Positions 46,625 through 57,656 of a stretch of 64,000 nucleotides of DNA are shown here, in pieces. The stretch covers positions 17,485,802-17,549,801 of the forward strand of contig JAKOON010000011.1 in NCBI GenBank assembly GCA_022577435.1. The letters are read 5' to 3'. This DNA comes from Embiotoca jacksoni (taxonomy: Eukaryota > Chordata > Actinopteri > Embiotocidae). Below the pieces are notes generated by a model. That model saw only the letters and a program-made list of their open reading frames with translations. It ran no database searches and was not told the DNA's origin. Each line of letters begins with the position of its first letter. Position 1 is the first letter of the stretch. The position numbers and the translations under genes were made by a program.

Positions 46625-46965
46625 ATCAATCAAAATCAAAAATGAGGCTTGATAATGGCAGTAGATAAAAAGTTAGGGAATCACCAAAGGAATTGCAACT
46701 CAAATTAAACGGCAATCCATCTGAGAGTTCGATGAAACCACAAATCCACACCTTGTGGTGGCCCGATAGAAGTAAAGGGATCAGAAAAGTCAGTAGGATC
46801 CACTGTCTGAGACCTAAAATGTGGGTACAGACTTTAGTGCCGAACCGTACAATGTCAATATCAAGATCAAAGAATTCATTATTATTCACCCTCTGGGCAC
46901 GATAAATGTCTCGAGCAAATTTCATGACAATCCATGTAATATTTCACAAAAAAAAACCAAAGATA
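46625..46965 (-). repeat. Fish interspersed repeat X, copy 3 (diverged)
   Basis: AGGGAATCACCAAAGGAATT, ATTCACCCTCTGGGCACGAT, AAATGTCTCGAGCAAATTTC and ATGACAATCCATGTAATATT match, in order, the reverse-orientation middle of repeat X (gggatcaccaaagttattacaattcatcctctggg, gaatgtctgtaccaaatttcatggcaatccat). An unrelated-looking segment lies in between. Confidence 0.5.
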
Positions 46966-47941
46966 TCTGTGTCACGAAGAGACCTGGAAAAAAAGTCAAG
47001 GAATCATCAGCATGATTTATTCCCTGAAGATCAGGAATGTCTGCACAAAAAATGACCAAAATGCTGCACAGAACATTTAGGTTTGAGGTTTTATACCGAA
47101 TACGTTATATAATAAACAATATTCCTACGCAGGTTGAACATTATTATTGATAACAGGAGCGACTGAGTTATTGAAAAAAAAATCAAATTCTACATGAATA
47201 CCAAAAATTGGGATTTTACAGCACATACAGGCATTTTTTAATAACCTGTTTTTCCCTCTGATACTTTCACTGTCAGCTCTACCCAGTAACTGCAGAAGTC
47301 TTGTAGTCTATGTCTGATAATGACAGTGATGATGAAGTATTGAGGACCCTCAGTCTCCAGAGCTCTGAGTGGCTCACATCCACTTCTATCTCTCTGTAAT
47401 GTGATTGGTCGCTGAGTTAATTGCAGAGGTCACAGATGGATGGGGAATTGAACTTCTTCCTTGGAGACTACGAAAACTAGATCACAGAGAAGGAGACAGC
47501 ATCATTAAAAGTAAACTGTCGCTATGATAATAAAGACTGATTGTGTGACCATTTCTTTGTCCTTTGTAAAAGATCACAGTGATTCAACGTTTAAAATTAA
47601 ATTAAAGAATTCCTTTAGTGTAAATAAGTCAAGAGCAAGTAAATAATAGGACTGAGTCAATATTCCTGCTAGTTTAATTAAACCAAACAAAAAGTATTTG
47701 AATTAAGATAATTTGGCATTTGAAGTAAGTTGTTTGTTTTTTCAAAAGTGTTCTTATTTGACACACTCTTAGCCGTTATTTTAAATGTAGTCATTTAATA
47801 TTGATACTTGTGTGTTGTTATTATTTAATGGTGTTAGAATCAGCTGTCGGGATTAGTTGGACATTTTGGATGTGTGGATCCAGGAAGTACTCAGTGCTTC
47901 AAACAATATGGCAAAAATAATATTTTAGATACAAACATATA
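46966..47941. other. Non-coding stretch, nothing recognised
   Basis: AT-rich sequence with no gene or recognised repeat. Confidence 0.35.
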
Positions 47942-48425
47942 CAGTGAAGGAAATAATTATTTGATCCCTTGCCGATTTTGTAAGTTTGCCCACTGACAAA
48001 GAAATGAATGGTGTATAATTGTAATTGTAGGTTTATTTTAAGTGAGAGACAGAATATTAAAAAGAAATTTCAGAAAATGACATCATATAAAAGTTATAAA
48101 TTGATTTTCATTTGATTGTGTGAAATAAGTATTTGATCCCATACCAAAACATGACTCAGTACTTGGTGGAGAAACTGTCGTTGGCGAGCTCGGAGGTCAA
48201 ATGTTTGTTGTAGTTGGTCTCCAGGTTTGAACGTCTCAGGAGGGATTTTGGTCGTCTTCTCTTTGCAGATCCTTTCCAAATTAATCTCCAGATTTTTTAT
48301 TTTTTTATACTCTGTCTCACTGTTAAAACAAACCTACCATTACAATTAAAGACCATTCATTTCTTTGTCAGTGGGCAAACTTACAAAATTGGCAAAGGAT
48401 CAAATAATAACTATTTCCTTCACTG
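47942..48425. mobile_element. MITE (484 bp) derived from a Tc1-like element, both ends and TA duplications intact
   Basis: The left end CAGTGAAGGAAATAATTATT and the reverse complement of the right end (CAGTGAAGGAAATAGTTATT) start inverted repeats of about 120 bp that match closely, including GTAAGTTTGCCCACTGACAA and AGAAATGAATGGT. TA dinucleotides flank the element at 47940-47941 and 48426-48427. The centre (48140-48290) keeps a piece of transposase-derived sequence (antisense, CTCAGGAGGGATTTTG) but no open frame. It is an internally deleted non-autonomous derivative. Confidence 0.85.
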
Positions 48426-50646
48426 TAAGACAGGACAGTATTACAAAACCATGTAAGATCAGATAAAAACATATAACTTATAAATGTAAGATAAGAAGGT
48501 ATTCTCGTTATTTTTAAAAAAGGGGAATAATATCCAATATAATAGAATTTTAAAAAGTTTTACTCAACAGCAACACAATTTGAACTCAATTAAAAGCCTG
48601 CAAAAAAGATAACTGTTATGTTAAATAACTAAGTAACCGCTATGGTGGAAGAATATTAATATAAAGTAAAATAAATACATACAAATGCACTTGTGTTGAG
48701 TCTGCAAAGGGTCACAAAACAGCATATTACTGCCGGATTTAATAAAGAAAAGTCACAACAACAATCCGTAAAAACAATTCTGATGGAAATGTTGCAGGTC
48801 AACACTAACATAATGTGGCATTTGAAATATATACATAATTCAGTCTTCACATGCATTTCTGCCTCCATATTGATACCCACGGAGACCAACAAGATGAAGA
48901 GACATGTGAATCTGTTCCTGGGAAAGTCAGGATTAATGATTGAAAACAAGTGGGCAAAACTGAGAAACATACCAGTGAAGAATATACAACTATATATACA
49001 GATGCTTTTGGAGAGCCGGGATCAGACCCGAGCAACGCACATCAATAGGAGCTTCTTCGCACTGCCATTACCACTCATTGTCTTTGAATAGAAAACATTT
49101 CTGTGCTGCTAAAAGCTTGTCAATGGAAGTCATTCTGAAGGTGAAACTTGAGGGTTACAGCTCCTGACATTTGTTCAAGTGGTAATTCTTAATTCGAAGC
49201 ACATCAGATATTCATTGAGGGCTGCACGACTTAATAAGAAGTGCTGACCTCTGTTCTTTAATGGACATGCAAAGGAGTAGCTGAGGATCCATTTAGAATG
49301 ACAGTGTTGGTCTGAACCACCAGTTCCTCTCCTTCACTATGACAAGAAAAGACACACTTTTTGTTTAAGGAACGTTTAACAAGAGCTTTTCTTGTTTAGA
49401 CCTGTTTGTTTTCTGTTCCTCTGTGAGGTTTAGTTTGACCTGAAGATCTCGTGTAACTACTGTGTTCCTCAAGGCAGTGACTGGTAGATGTGGGAGGGGT
49501 TAAATCATTGTGAGTTTACCTCTTAGTGTCTATTCTATTATCAGGTCGAAGGAAGTGGATGAACTCGGTCTACCATTTCTTTTTCTCTAGATGTGAAAAT
49601 AAGAAGTGGCCACTTGCTTTCGGAGGAACTTGTAAAACCTACGTCAGCCTAGACTCATGACAGGATGTCAGATACTTTTGGGTTCAGGAAAAGACCACAG
49701 ATTAGATTAAACATGACAAAGATTGCAATCTAGTTCGGGTTTGGTGAACGAAAAGATCGTGATTTGTGTTGAAATACAGGCATGAGTAAACTTACATTAA
49801 GTTTGGGTTACTTGAAAGAAATCCACGTAAACTTTGATCCTCTTACTGACTTGAACGACATTGTCTTTGTCACTCTTTCTATTCCATTTACACCGGCACC
49901 AACTGGTACCGTTGTGTTTCTCTCTGACGCCAACACCTGACCTCGTACAGTCTTAATCAGTCTAGGAAGAAAGAAAGCATACGGCCTATGAACATTTCTT
50001 TGGGTAATACTCTAAACCAGGAGAAAACAGAAACCGAGCCAAGCCCCTCCATTGGTATCCAGATGTCATCGCCCTTTTTCTAGCAGAGGAGTTTGACGAC
50101 ATATGTCTTCGGTAAATGTGTCTTTCTGAGAAGAAGAAACCTTCATGTTAGCTTCACTCTCAACAATCTGTACCAGTAAACACAAGAAGCCCGAGAGGAC
50201 CAATTACAGCTCTCACGGCCTCGTGGATAGTAACTCCTCGCTTTGAAGCTTGAGCACGCAGCCGCTGCAGGTCGTAACCCTTCGTGCAGAAGCATGAATG
50301 AAATTACCAACTTAACACGTGTTCGGTAGCTTATTAGCACCTTGTTTTGCAGTTTGTGATAGGTGTGACATTTCATGTGGTTTAGAAGCTAAAAGATACC
50401 ATTTTATTTGGTCATTGCATTTCCTCCAGAAAATACTAGGAATGGTAGTTTCGTGCCTCTCGTCTACAAGTCCACCGGGCTTCATGCAGAGCATAAAATC
50501 CATCTCTCATGGTAGAAATGTTTCTTTCATCTGTAGCTATTCAGCTCTGTAGAAGCAAAATAAGAGTAGATGTTTGAAAAAAAGCTTCCTAAAACCCATT
50601 TAACCAGTAAATATTTACTTAATTGGCTGTTCACGCATCTTCTATG

Positions 50647-50648
<2 letters not shown>
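48426..50648. other. Non-coding stretch, nothing recognised
   Basis: About 2.2 kb of unique-looking sequence. A 132-codon open frame at 48693-49091 has no motif or splice context. Confidence 0.4.

Positions 50649-50682
<34 letters not shown>
50649..50682. repeat. (TA)n microsatellite
   Basis: About 17 TA units. Confidence 0.95.
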
Positions 50683-50684
<2 letters not shown>

Positions 50685-52233
50685 TCCTCTTCTGTCCCTC
50701 TTTTTTTCATTCTTCATATAAAGTACTTCTTTTTTTTGTGCTATAAAATTAAAAGTTTGCTTTCTGTTGCTCGAAGAACAGAAAAGCCAGAAAGATCGAT
50801 GAGTTGTTGTTTCTTGGTTACAGGAGTGTTGAGTGTTGGGCCTGTTTTGCTGCAGCCTTCCTCGTGGTTGGACCTCTGCATTCCTTTCCAGAGGCAGGGT
50901 TGGTCTCTGCGCCAGGGTAAGCTGGAGTAACAGATGGTTGCTGGAGCAAGTCTGGCCTTTCCCCTTCTCTCTCTCGCTCTCTTTCACTTCCTCACTCTCT
51001 CTCCTCACAATAACCCCACTGCTGTTCTCATGGTAACACTATCTGCCAAGTCTGAAGGATTGGATTTTTGCAGGACACATGAGCTCAGCACTGTAGCAGC
51101 AGTGGACACCCTGCTCTCACTATCTTTCCTCCTTCCCTCCTGCACCTTCATCTTTCTTTCTGTGTCTACTGAATGTTTCATTGCTTCCTCCTCGCTGGCC
51201 CAGGATCCCTTTGTCTCCTTTATCTGGCTCCTCCTCTCCTCGGCTCATCTGTCACCACTGCTTGTTGAGTCAACAGTCCCTTTTCTTCTTCCGCCTCCTG
51301 GTTTTGTTTCATCATCTGGAAATCCCAACCATGACTGGACTTTATCAGTTAGCGTGTATAAATCGAACTCCAATCTAATCTCCTGCATCTGCCGTGCTGT
51401 TGTTCCTCTCCTCTTTGTTTCACAGTATCGCTCTCGGCTTGACTTTATTGTATCATGTTCTCCAGGCTGTGCTGATATTCTTATCACATGACTGATGGTT
51501 TCAACTGTAGGTCTGAACTCTAACCTCAGAAAAAAAAGGTGGTAGACATTTTGGTGTGAGGTTCTTCCAGTGGGGTTTAGTTGGTGATTTTTTTTTAGGG
51601 GAGGAAAGTGGGGTGGGGGGTGGGGGGGTTAATCAGGCACACACATGCATGGACCCATACAAACACACTTATTAAGGATATTAGATTTAAACAGGCGCAG
51701 CATGGCGCAGGATAGACAGCCAGCTGTTCTTTGGACCAACTTTGATTTCTGAAACAGTGGCCATCTGTGGCACACCGACTGAGGGGGGTGACCCATTCTG
51801 AATTCAAAACATCTCCACATCAAATGCGCGACCACACACATAACGCTGGCACGTGTGCCCAACCCCTGCTCCATCAAAGAGGGAATTCAAATCACGAGAG
51901 TAAAAGATGGGAAGCTGGCTTTCTGTGCGTTTTGCCATCTTTCCATCCACAAGGTGAGCTCGCCCCAACCTCCCTCTCCACCTCCTCTTTCGCTCTTTCT
52001 TCCTGTGACGGCATTGTAAATGGAATGAGTCTGGTTGCATTGCTGTATTACGGTGGGATAAAGTATCAGTCCTGGTAATCTTCCGTGGATTAATGGCTTC
52101 TTCTTTATCTGCTGCGGCTGCTCCGCTCAGATGTCTGGCCGGGCCAGGAGCCTCCTGCTGGAATACTAATGACAGACAGACAGACAGCTCCAGCTCTCCC
52201 TGTCCCCAGCCCCAACCCAGCCCAGCCCACAGG

Positions 52234-52235
<2 letters not shown>
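50683..52235. other. Non-coding stretch with pyrimidine-rich part
   Basis: The part 50950-51310 is pyrimidine-rich, yielding a 185-codon Ser/Leu/Phe-rich open frame (50934-51491) that I regard as compositional. No gene or RNA gene is supported. Confidence 0.4.

Positions 52236-52323
<88 letters not shown>
52236..52323. repeat. (GT)n microsatellite, about 44 units
   Basis: Uninterrupted GT tract. Open frames of more than 200 codons on the minus strand through this and the next tract are dinucleotide artefacts. Confidence 0.97.
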
Positions 52324-52324
<1 letters not shown>

Positions 52325-52422
52325 AGTTTGTGTTTGCATGTGTGAGTGAAAGAAAGGGAGCACATATGTGTGAAGTGCATATGCATGTAGATAGAGAGCA
52401 CACAGCAGAGACAGAAGGAGAC

Positions 52423-52426
<4 letters not shown>

Positions 52427-52495
<69 letters not shown>

Positions 52496-52502
52496 TGTGT
52501 GT
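52427..52502. repeat. (GT)n microsatellite, about 38 units
   Basis: GT tract with one TT step near its right end, about 100 bp from the previous GT tract and in the same orientation. Confidence 0.97.
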
Positions 52503-54303
52503 TTTTGCCCCCAAGACCCTGTCGCCTTCTTTGTGAGGTAGTGCTTTCCTCCTTGTCCTGGCTGACACCCGCTTTGCATACAGGAGGGGCCAAGTGGTGA
52601 GCAGGGGAGGGGCAACGATGGTGAAACCAGGGTCCCCCAGGATGTGAGCGAGGGATAGGTAGGGGAGGACGAGGGAGAGAGAAGAAGGGAAAGAGGGAGG
52701 AAGATAAACAGCAGATTAGTAGAAGGAAATAAAGCAGACTCGTGGAGTGAAAGGGAGAAGAGCAACAATGGGAAATATGAACTGAGCCCACACAACAAAA
52801 CAGAAGTGGACCACACAACTTTGGCCTTTTTTTTCTACGAGGTGATGCACCTCATGGACATCCGTCCTGTAGTAAATAACCTGCTGTCGGGTATAGTTAT
52901 CCCATGGTAACTCCACTTCTATTGCTTTAGCAAGGTCACATTACCCCATACCGACCCTGGGCTAAGAATATCCAGTAGGTCCTTCATGAAAGGGAAAATA
53001 ACCAACAGTAAACGCCATCTGCCTCCTCAGTGAAAGAAGAAAAGAAGAGGAGGAGGAAAGAAAGAGGAGGGGGAGTGACTGAAGCACACCATGTACCAAA
53101 CTACTGGCATGCTCATGTGAACAGAAAATGCAGAAGAGAACAAAAGAGGAGCGTACACCCCGAGCCTGCCTCGTTTCCACGGTGGAACAGGAACCAGTAA
53201 GAGAGCAGAAGAACATCCCAGTTAAAAGTGAAGAGGATGACATGTGACCACAAGTTTGTGAAATCAACAAAATGTCAGAAAAACAAATGCTCCGAAGCAG
53301 CAGATTTATATAGATTTGTAGCAGCGATGTGATGTCCACCCGGTTTGACTGTTACACTACTGAATGGCTGGTTATTGTACATAGCGGCCTACTAAACCTA
53401 CAACGGGTTCAGTGACAGCGTCAGCAACATGCATCACGATGGTAACGATCATAAACACCAACGGTCAACGGCCTCCTGCCTGTGTGGACTCTGTCCCTCT
53501 TTATACTACCTCACCTGACTTCCTGCTTTGCTCCCGTCATAAGTACTACGACCACCAGAAGCTGCAATGTAGGTTTTCCTGTGGCCTGCTACCGGGTGCA
53601 GTTTGTCCAGTTTCAAATCTGGATCAGTTATATAAACGGGTACCAACACGTCTCCTGAATCTACTTGCTTATACCTCAGATGAGGGATGTTAACCATCTA
53701 TAGCCTGATATCAGCTTTCAAAGACCCTAATAGTATTCAAAACTGCGTCTTGCCACAGGTTAACTCTTCATTTAATATTATAAAACTAAGGCCACAAATA
53801 AAACAAAGATATTGTGAGCATTGAAATGTTGGTATTTGGCAAAGCTACCATCCAGACACCTCGCATGTATCCTCATCCACAGAGATTCATGAGCTCTTAT
53901 AAGAAGCACGTACGGAGCCCCGGAGGAGTCATTGAGAGAGAAAAAATGTAATTGTGGGCACGAGATACCAAATCGTGCGCACGTTTTAATTAACTTACGC
54001 ACGAGATAAGTTTATATCTTATAAAGAGAGACAGAACAGCACAACAGGTTTTCCCTTCTGAAAAGTGCACTGCACCTGCTTCAAGTGTCAGTTGACCATC
54101 TATAAAGTCGATAGCGTCCTCAAAGTTAACATATTGCCAATAATATAATCAACAAGCTGCAAATATCATGTTAATTGCCTTTTACTACCAATAAGTCTTT
54201 CCCTTCTATTACAGCTGTCTTTAGTTGTTGTCAGTGTAGCTTTAGATGCTAAAAGCAAAAGTACAGATGAGGTTAATGCAGCCTATCAACAGGCTAAAAT
54301 ATA

Positions 54304-54305
<2 letters not shown>
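52503..54305. other. Non-coding stretch with purine-rich parts
   Basis: Purine-biased at about 52640-52760 and 53030-53075. A 93-codon open frame at 53412-53693 shows no family signal. Nothing else is recognised. Confidence 0.4.

Positions 54306-54334
<29 letters not shown>
54306..54334. repeat. (TA)n microsatellite
   Basis: About 14 TA units, followed at 54412-54437 by a run of about 26 A. Confidence 0.9.
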
Positions 54335-54338
<4 letters not shown>

Positions 54339-54411
54339 AAATCAAAGAAATTTAAATTTAAGTTGAAGGATAACTTGTTTTAAATAGACAGGAATTCTGT
54401 ATTCATATATA

Positions 54412-54437
54412 TAAAAAAAAAAAAAAAAAAAAAAAAA
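54412..54437 (+). repeat. A homopolymer, about 26 bases
   Basis: A long A run without a recognisable retroposed sequence on its 5' side. Confidence 0.9.
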
Positions 54438-54810
54438 TCACTTTAAAGTGAGATTCAGTGGCAGTACATGAAATAAAACCACATTGCCTCTCCAAACGTC
54501 TGGTCAACTATAAACAAACATTATGTTTGGTGAGCTTATCAGTGAAAATAATCCACATAATAAGCTAACACTCATTTATTTATTTTTTGGTCTGGAAAAA
54601 CTCTCATTCTTCAGTGTTTCTGTTTTTCTGTTGCACACAAACACGCACACAGCCGGCGAGCTAGTCACATTACAGTAGCTTCATTTTTTGGCATTCTCCT
54701 TGCAGCTGTTCTTTACAAGTCAGATCTTGAATGGTGGAAGATGTAGGCTGTTTCGTTCGGCGTTCGGTTAGAGCTCCATGAAGAGACGTCTCTGTTTGCA
54801 TCTCTGTGTA

Positions 54811-54869
54811 TGTGTGTGTGTGTGTGTGTGTGTGTCTGTCTGTCTGTCTGTCTGTGTGTCTCTGTGTGA
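54811..54869. repeat. Compound (TG)n (TCTG)n microsatellite
   Basis: A TG tract passes directly into about six TCTG units and back to TG. Confidence 0.95.
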
Positions 54870-55969
54870 GCGAGTGTGAACCGGAGAGAAAAAGAGACAT
54901 GTCATGATGAGACTCCTCATTCCTACAAGGTGCCCACATCTTTCTTACTCTCCCTTCCTCTTTCTCAGCTCCGGTTAATATTCCCCTCTCCCTATTAGTT
55001 TTCTTGCCCTCTATCTGCCTTTCTCCTTCCTTCTCCCTAACTTCCCGAGTCTTTTCCTGTGTGGTCCCGAGCACTTCTCTCCTTACTTTCATCTCACTTG
55101 AAAAGATAATGAGTTTGATTGCATCACCCGCAGAGTCATTTGTCAAAACTGTTGGATTAAAAAACACTAACTTTGATCATTAAAAAAAAAAAAAAAAAAA
55201 AATCCCATAAGGAAGAAGTTATCAGTGAAAAATAATGAATTCCTTTGCTGCTTTGCAGCACCTATAGAAACTTTTTATTGCATTAGTTGTTATCTCTTTA
55301 ATTGATATGTCATCCACGGCAAACGCCAGCTCAGGAGGGAGCTGGTGCACACGCTCCCCCTGGAGATCATGTCAGTATGTGGTAAGAGGCCCGAGCAATG
55401 TTCAGCCAGTGACGTCACGTTCAGACACCACTGAGTCGGAGCAGGTGCACAGCCACCAGCCAGGAGATTGCAGCTACTTTAACACTTTCACAGTCGTTTT
55501 CATTGAGTCAGGGGAGGAATGGTAGGGCACGGCATCAATGACATGCGTAACTGAGTGGATTTAAAGGTTCTGTATTGTATAAATGCAGGTCTAGGTGCTA
55601 TAACTACTGAGAGTGCCCAAATGCTCAGTCCATTGTCCTTAGCAACTGTCTCGTTTGGTCCTCCATAAGTTTGTGATGTCATAAAGTCACGCTAATGGCA
55701 TATGTCCGCCTTCAGCACGGCTCAACTGTCCAACTGTGATGCGAAAGTAGACACCGAGCGGTCATTCTAGCCGTTGAATTTGCAAGCTAGGAGACCAAAG
55801 AAAACCTGTGGCCGACCTGGAGGTGTGTCGCTCAGAAGAGTCAGCCAATCAGAAGAGAGGTCACTCCTCAACACTCCTTAAAGACACAGCAGCCCGTTCC
55901 TGGTAGAGCACCAGGGAGAACCTCAAGAGAACAGATGTGCAACAAATACCCTTATTTATGGACATCAAG
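54870..55969. other. Non-coding stretch, nothing recognised
   Basis: Pyrimidine-rich at 54930-55090 and an A run at 55183-55202. The 165-codon minus-strand frame (54670-55167) is Glu/Arg/Lys-rich from composition. The part 55740-55969 may be a decayed start of the Tc1 copy that follows. Confidence 0.35.
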
Positions 55970-56577
55970 ACTGTCTTCTAAAAAGATAGTTGAAGATTTG
56001 GAAAACTGTAGAACTGATCTGATGGATCTTGATTTCTGCTGAGGCTGCAGATGGTCGGGTCAGAATTTGGCATCAGCAGCATGAAACCCATGAACCCAGC
56101 GTGCCTCGTGTCAAAAGGCCCGGCTGGTAGTGGTGTAATGGTGTGGGGGAATCTTTTCTGGGCCCACTTTGGTCCTTTTTATACCAATCAGTCACTGTTT
56201 GAAAGCCACTGCCTTGTGCATCCCTTTATGGCTCACTATTTTCTTCTAACGGTGACTTCAAGTATAATAACGTGTCACAAAGCAAAAGTCAGCTCAGAAC
56301 GTTTTAAAGAACAAGACAATGAGTTCGTTTTTTTCCTTCTGCCGCCTCCACAGTCACAGATCTGAATCGAATGTGACTTCTTTGGGACGTCGTAGAACAG
56401 GTCATTTGGAGCTTCAATGTGCAGCTGACAAATTGTGTGAAGTGGACAAGAATCTCTCAGGAATGTTTCCAACATCGTGTGGAATTCATGTCATGAAGAA
56501 CTGAGGCTGTTTTGAGAACAATGGGAGGCGCTGCCCAGTACGTGTGGTGGTCCTACTAAAGTGCTTAGTGAGTGAAT
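55970..56577 (+). mobile_element. Tc1-like transposon remnant, plus strand
   Basis: Landmarks in coding order are CTTGATTTCTGCTGAGGCTG, GATGGTCGGGTCAGAATTTG, GGTAGTGGTGTAATGGTGTG (the G-rich VMVWG block), CATCCCTTTATGGC, CACAAAGCAAAAGTC, AAGACAATGAGTTCG, CCTCCACAGTCACAGATCTG (the PPQSPDLN block, frameshifted) and CTCTCAGGAATGTTTCCAAC. The right end CCTACTAAAGTGCTTAGTGA resembles the usual terminus (cctaataaagtg-ccggtgag). The transposase is broken throughout and the catalytic QDN block is lost. The left end is not resolved. Confidence 0.75.
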
Positions 56578-56602
56578 CAAATGCTATGCACTGACAGCAG
56601 AG

Positions 56603-56612
56603 GTGTGAGTGT

Positions 56613-56685
<73 letters not shown>

Positions 56686-56722
56686 TGTGTGCGTGTGTGT
56701 GTGTGTGTGTATGTGTGCGTTT
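56603..56722. repeat. (GT)n microsatellite with GC interruptions
   Basis: About 120 bp of GT with several GC and AT steps. It begins 26 bp after the end of the Tc1 remnant. Confidence 0.95.
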
Positions 56723-56806
56723 GTGCCTCTAAGCTCTTTGTGCCTTTTTGATGGACTCAGCCTTTGTTGCGACTCTACATGTCACATGCACATGCATCGG
56801 CACAGA

Positions 56807-56807
<1 letters not shown>

Positions 56808-56852
<45 letters not shown>
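56808..56852. repeat. (CA)n microsatellite opposing the GT tract
   Basis: A CA tract about 85 bp from the GT tract. The two are complementary in inverted arrangement and could pair as a hairpin. Confidence 0.95.
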
Positions 56853-56855
<3 letters not shown>

Positions 56856-57631
56856 CTAAATGAAAGTTGGCTGGTTTTGTCTTAATTTCGAGGATTTTTC
56901 TTTTGTAATGTCGTGACTGTAACTGGCAACCAAACTAACCACAGCTCAAACCTAAAAAATACAGTCCATGTCTTTATCGTGGATAAGGATACACTCAGAA
57001 ACATCTTTGCTGTTGATAATTTTTTTATAATTTCGACTTCACTTTTAAAACATCTGGACAACAATTTGAAGTCTTTGGGTACCTATAATGGGAGTCTTCC
57101 ACCATTATCCATGAAATCAGCCCTTCTGTCCACCAAACTGTCCCCATAGTCCAAAATGTCCTCACAAGACTAGTGCCATATCTACAGTCTATCCTCACAA
57201 GCACAGCTAAACCAGACCACACACCCTCACACATGCAAGCAGCCACCATTGGCTCTGCAAAGAGGGTCCCCTCCTGTCCCCATCCTTTCTTGCCTGCAGC
57301 TGCTGGCCAGCCTGTCAGTTCCCAGGCATCAGGCCATCAGGACATGACGCCTCCTCACGCCACCAAGTGGTAATCACCTGTCCTGCACCTTTCATCAGCA
57401 GAAACGCTGTCCTCTAGGCAGCAGTGGACGTTGAGACACCTCAAGTGTTTATAGCTTCACCACTGGGAGTCTAAGACATAAAATGGAAACCTTCTGGGCT
57501 TTTATTACACCTTCTGTAGATTTGCTTCTCTGCATGACATCACCGATTAACATAAAAGAGCTCCACACAATTATTAATATTTTCGGCCAAAATTCTAAAA
57601 AGGGGGAAATAAATGAGTCAATGAACATTAA
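56853..57631. other. Non-coding stretch, nothing recognised
   Basis: No gene, RNA gene or recognised repeat. Confidence 0.4.
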
Positions 57632-57656
57632 TTTTTTTTTTTTTTTTTTTTTTTTT
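57632..57656 (+). repeat. T homopolymer, about 25 bases
   Basis: Long T run in AT-rich DNA. Confidence 0.9.

Noticed and set aside
50934..51491. 185-codon open frame
   Set aside because: Pyrimidine-rich DNA yields Ser/Leu/Phe-rich sequence; hydrophobic stretches are compositional.
52105..52818. Minus-strand open frames of 216 and 237 codons
   Set aside because: Both are carried by two GT tracts (Thr-His repeats) joined by chance-open sequence; no splice or domain evidence.
54670..55167. 165-codon minus-strand open frame
   Set aside because: Glu/Lys/Arg-rich stretch from pyrimidine-biased plus strand and a TG tract; no motif.
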